Part shown: piece after piece, positions 55,526 to 55,564 of the stretch
Layout: each line of letters begins with the position of its first letter
Numbering within the stretch: position 1 is the stretch's first letter
Origin: a virus
Virus record (IMG/VR): IMGVR_UViG_3300034251_000009
Coordinates: 1 to 55,564 of that record
Direction: 5' to 3' (one strand)
DNA length: 55,564 nt
Position numbers and translations under genes: made by a program
The notes under the pieces: model-generated
What the model was told of the DNA's origin: nothing
The model's input: only the letters and a program-made list of their open reading frames with translations
Databases searched by the model: none

Positions 55526-55564
55526 CTATTCGGTGGGGTCCTTCACCTCGGTTGCGGTGTCACC
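55438..55564. repeat. Terminal direct repeat of the contig (circular overlap), right copy
   Basis: Exact copy of 1-127. Joining the copies places the end of the serine integrase (55415) 110 bases upstream of the end of the leftward gene at 89-682, leaving one short noncoding segment where attP is expected. Confidence 0.95.

Noticed and set aside
1-55564. tRNA genes and CRISPR arrays
   Set aside because: No cloverleaf with a GGTTCRANNCC arm and matching acceptor stem, and no regularly spaced repeat array, was seen on either strand by eye.

Overview
The window is one complete temperate siphovirus genome from a GC-rich actinobacterium. The last 127 bases (55438-55564) repeat the first 127 exactly, so the contig is a closed circle of 55,437 unique bases. 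The actinobacterial assignment rests on strongly GC-biased third codon positions, a WhiB-type Fe-S regulator, a DUF6907-like protein, SpdB-like and TraB/FtsK-like transfer proteins and a large serine integrase. The host genus cannot be fixed from the sequence.

Layout. (1) 1-0.9 kb: the presumed attP side of the integrase, then a leftward two-gene toxin-antitoxin-like pair. (2) 1.2-3.9 kb: leftward accessory genes, namely a small beta-rich protein, a CYTH triphosphate-tunnel protein and an XRE regulator, then a GIY-YIG/ribbon-helix-helix protein and a small HTH protein. (3) 3.85-10.1 kb: a rightward operon from a TTGACA-N17-TACTGT promoter with an overlapping palindrome. It carries a DUF6907-like gene, small membrane proteins, an SpdB-like membrane protein, eleven micro-genes of 34-60 codons, an FtsK/TraB-type DNA translocase and a two-helix membrane protein. 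It resembles the transfer module of actinomycete integrative elements, is unusual in a phage, and ends at a bidirectional terminator. (4) 10.26-15.0 kb: lysis region (holin-like protein, M15-type endolysin, small membrane proteins, a lipoprotein), with two small rightward genes, an HNH insertion that appears to split a small gene, and a nested inverted-repeat element. (5) 15.0-24.6 kb: tail genes, including a tape measure with an M15 peptidase motif and tail chaperones with a -1 frameshift at C-CCT-TTC. (6) 24.6-36.5 kb: head and packaging genes (connector, capsid, decoration, scaffold, MuF, portal, terminase, HNH) with two inserted HNH genes and a protein of thirteen 18-20-residue repeats. 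(7) 36.57-52.5 kb: DNA metabolism (resolvase, endonuclease VII, PrimPol-helicase, DNA polymerase A, an SSB-like protein, a RecB/Cas4-like exonuclease), WhiB, cytosine methyltransferase, antirepressor and many small hypothetical genes. (8) 52.5-55.4 kb: divergent immunity region with operator-like repeats, a membrane protein and the serine integrase.

How it works together. The repressor/Cro-like pair and antirepressor would decide lysis or lysogeny, and the serine integrase would integrate the phage. Rightward expression of the transfer-like module appears to be controlled separately. The leftward structural and lysis genes would be transcribed from a strong promoter at 36542-36569 with a palindrome in its spacer, reading about 26 kb to the terminator at 10138-10173.
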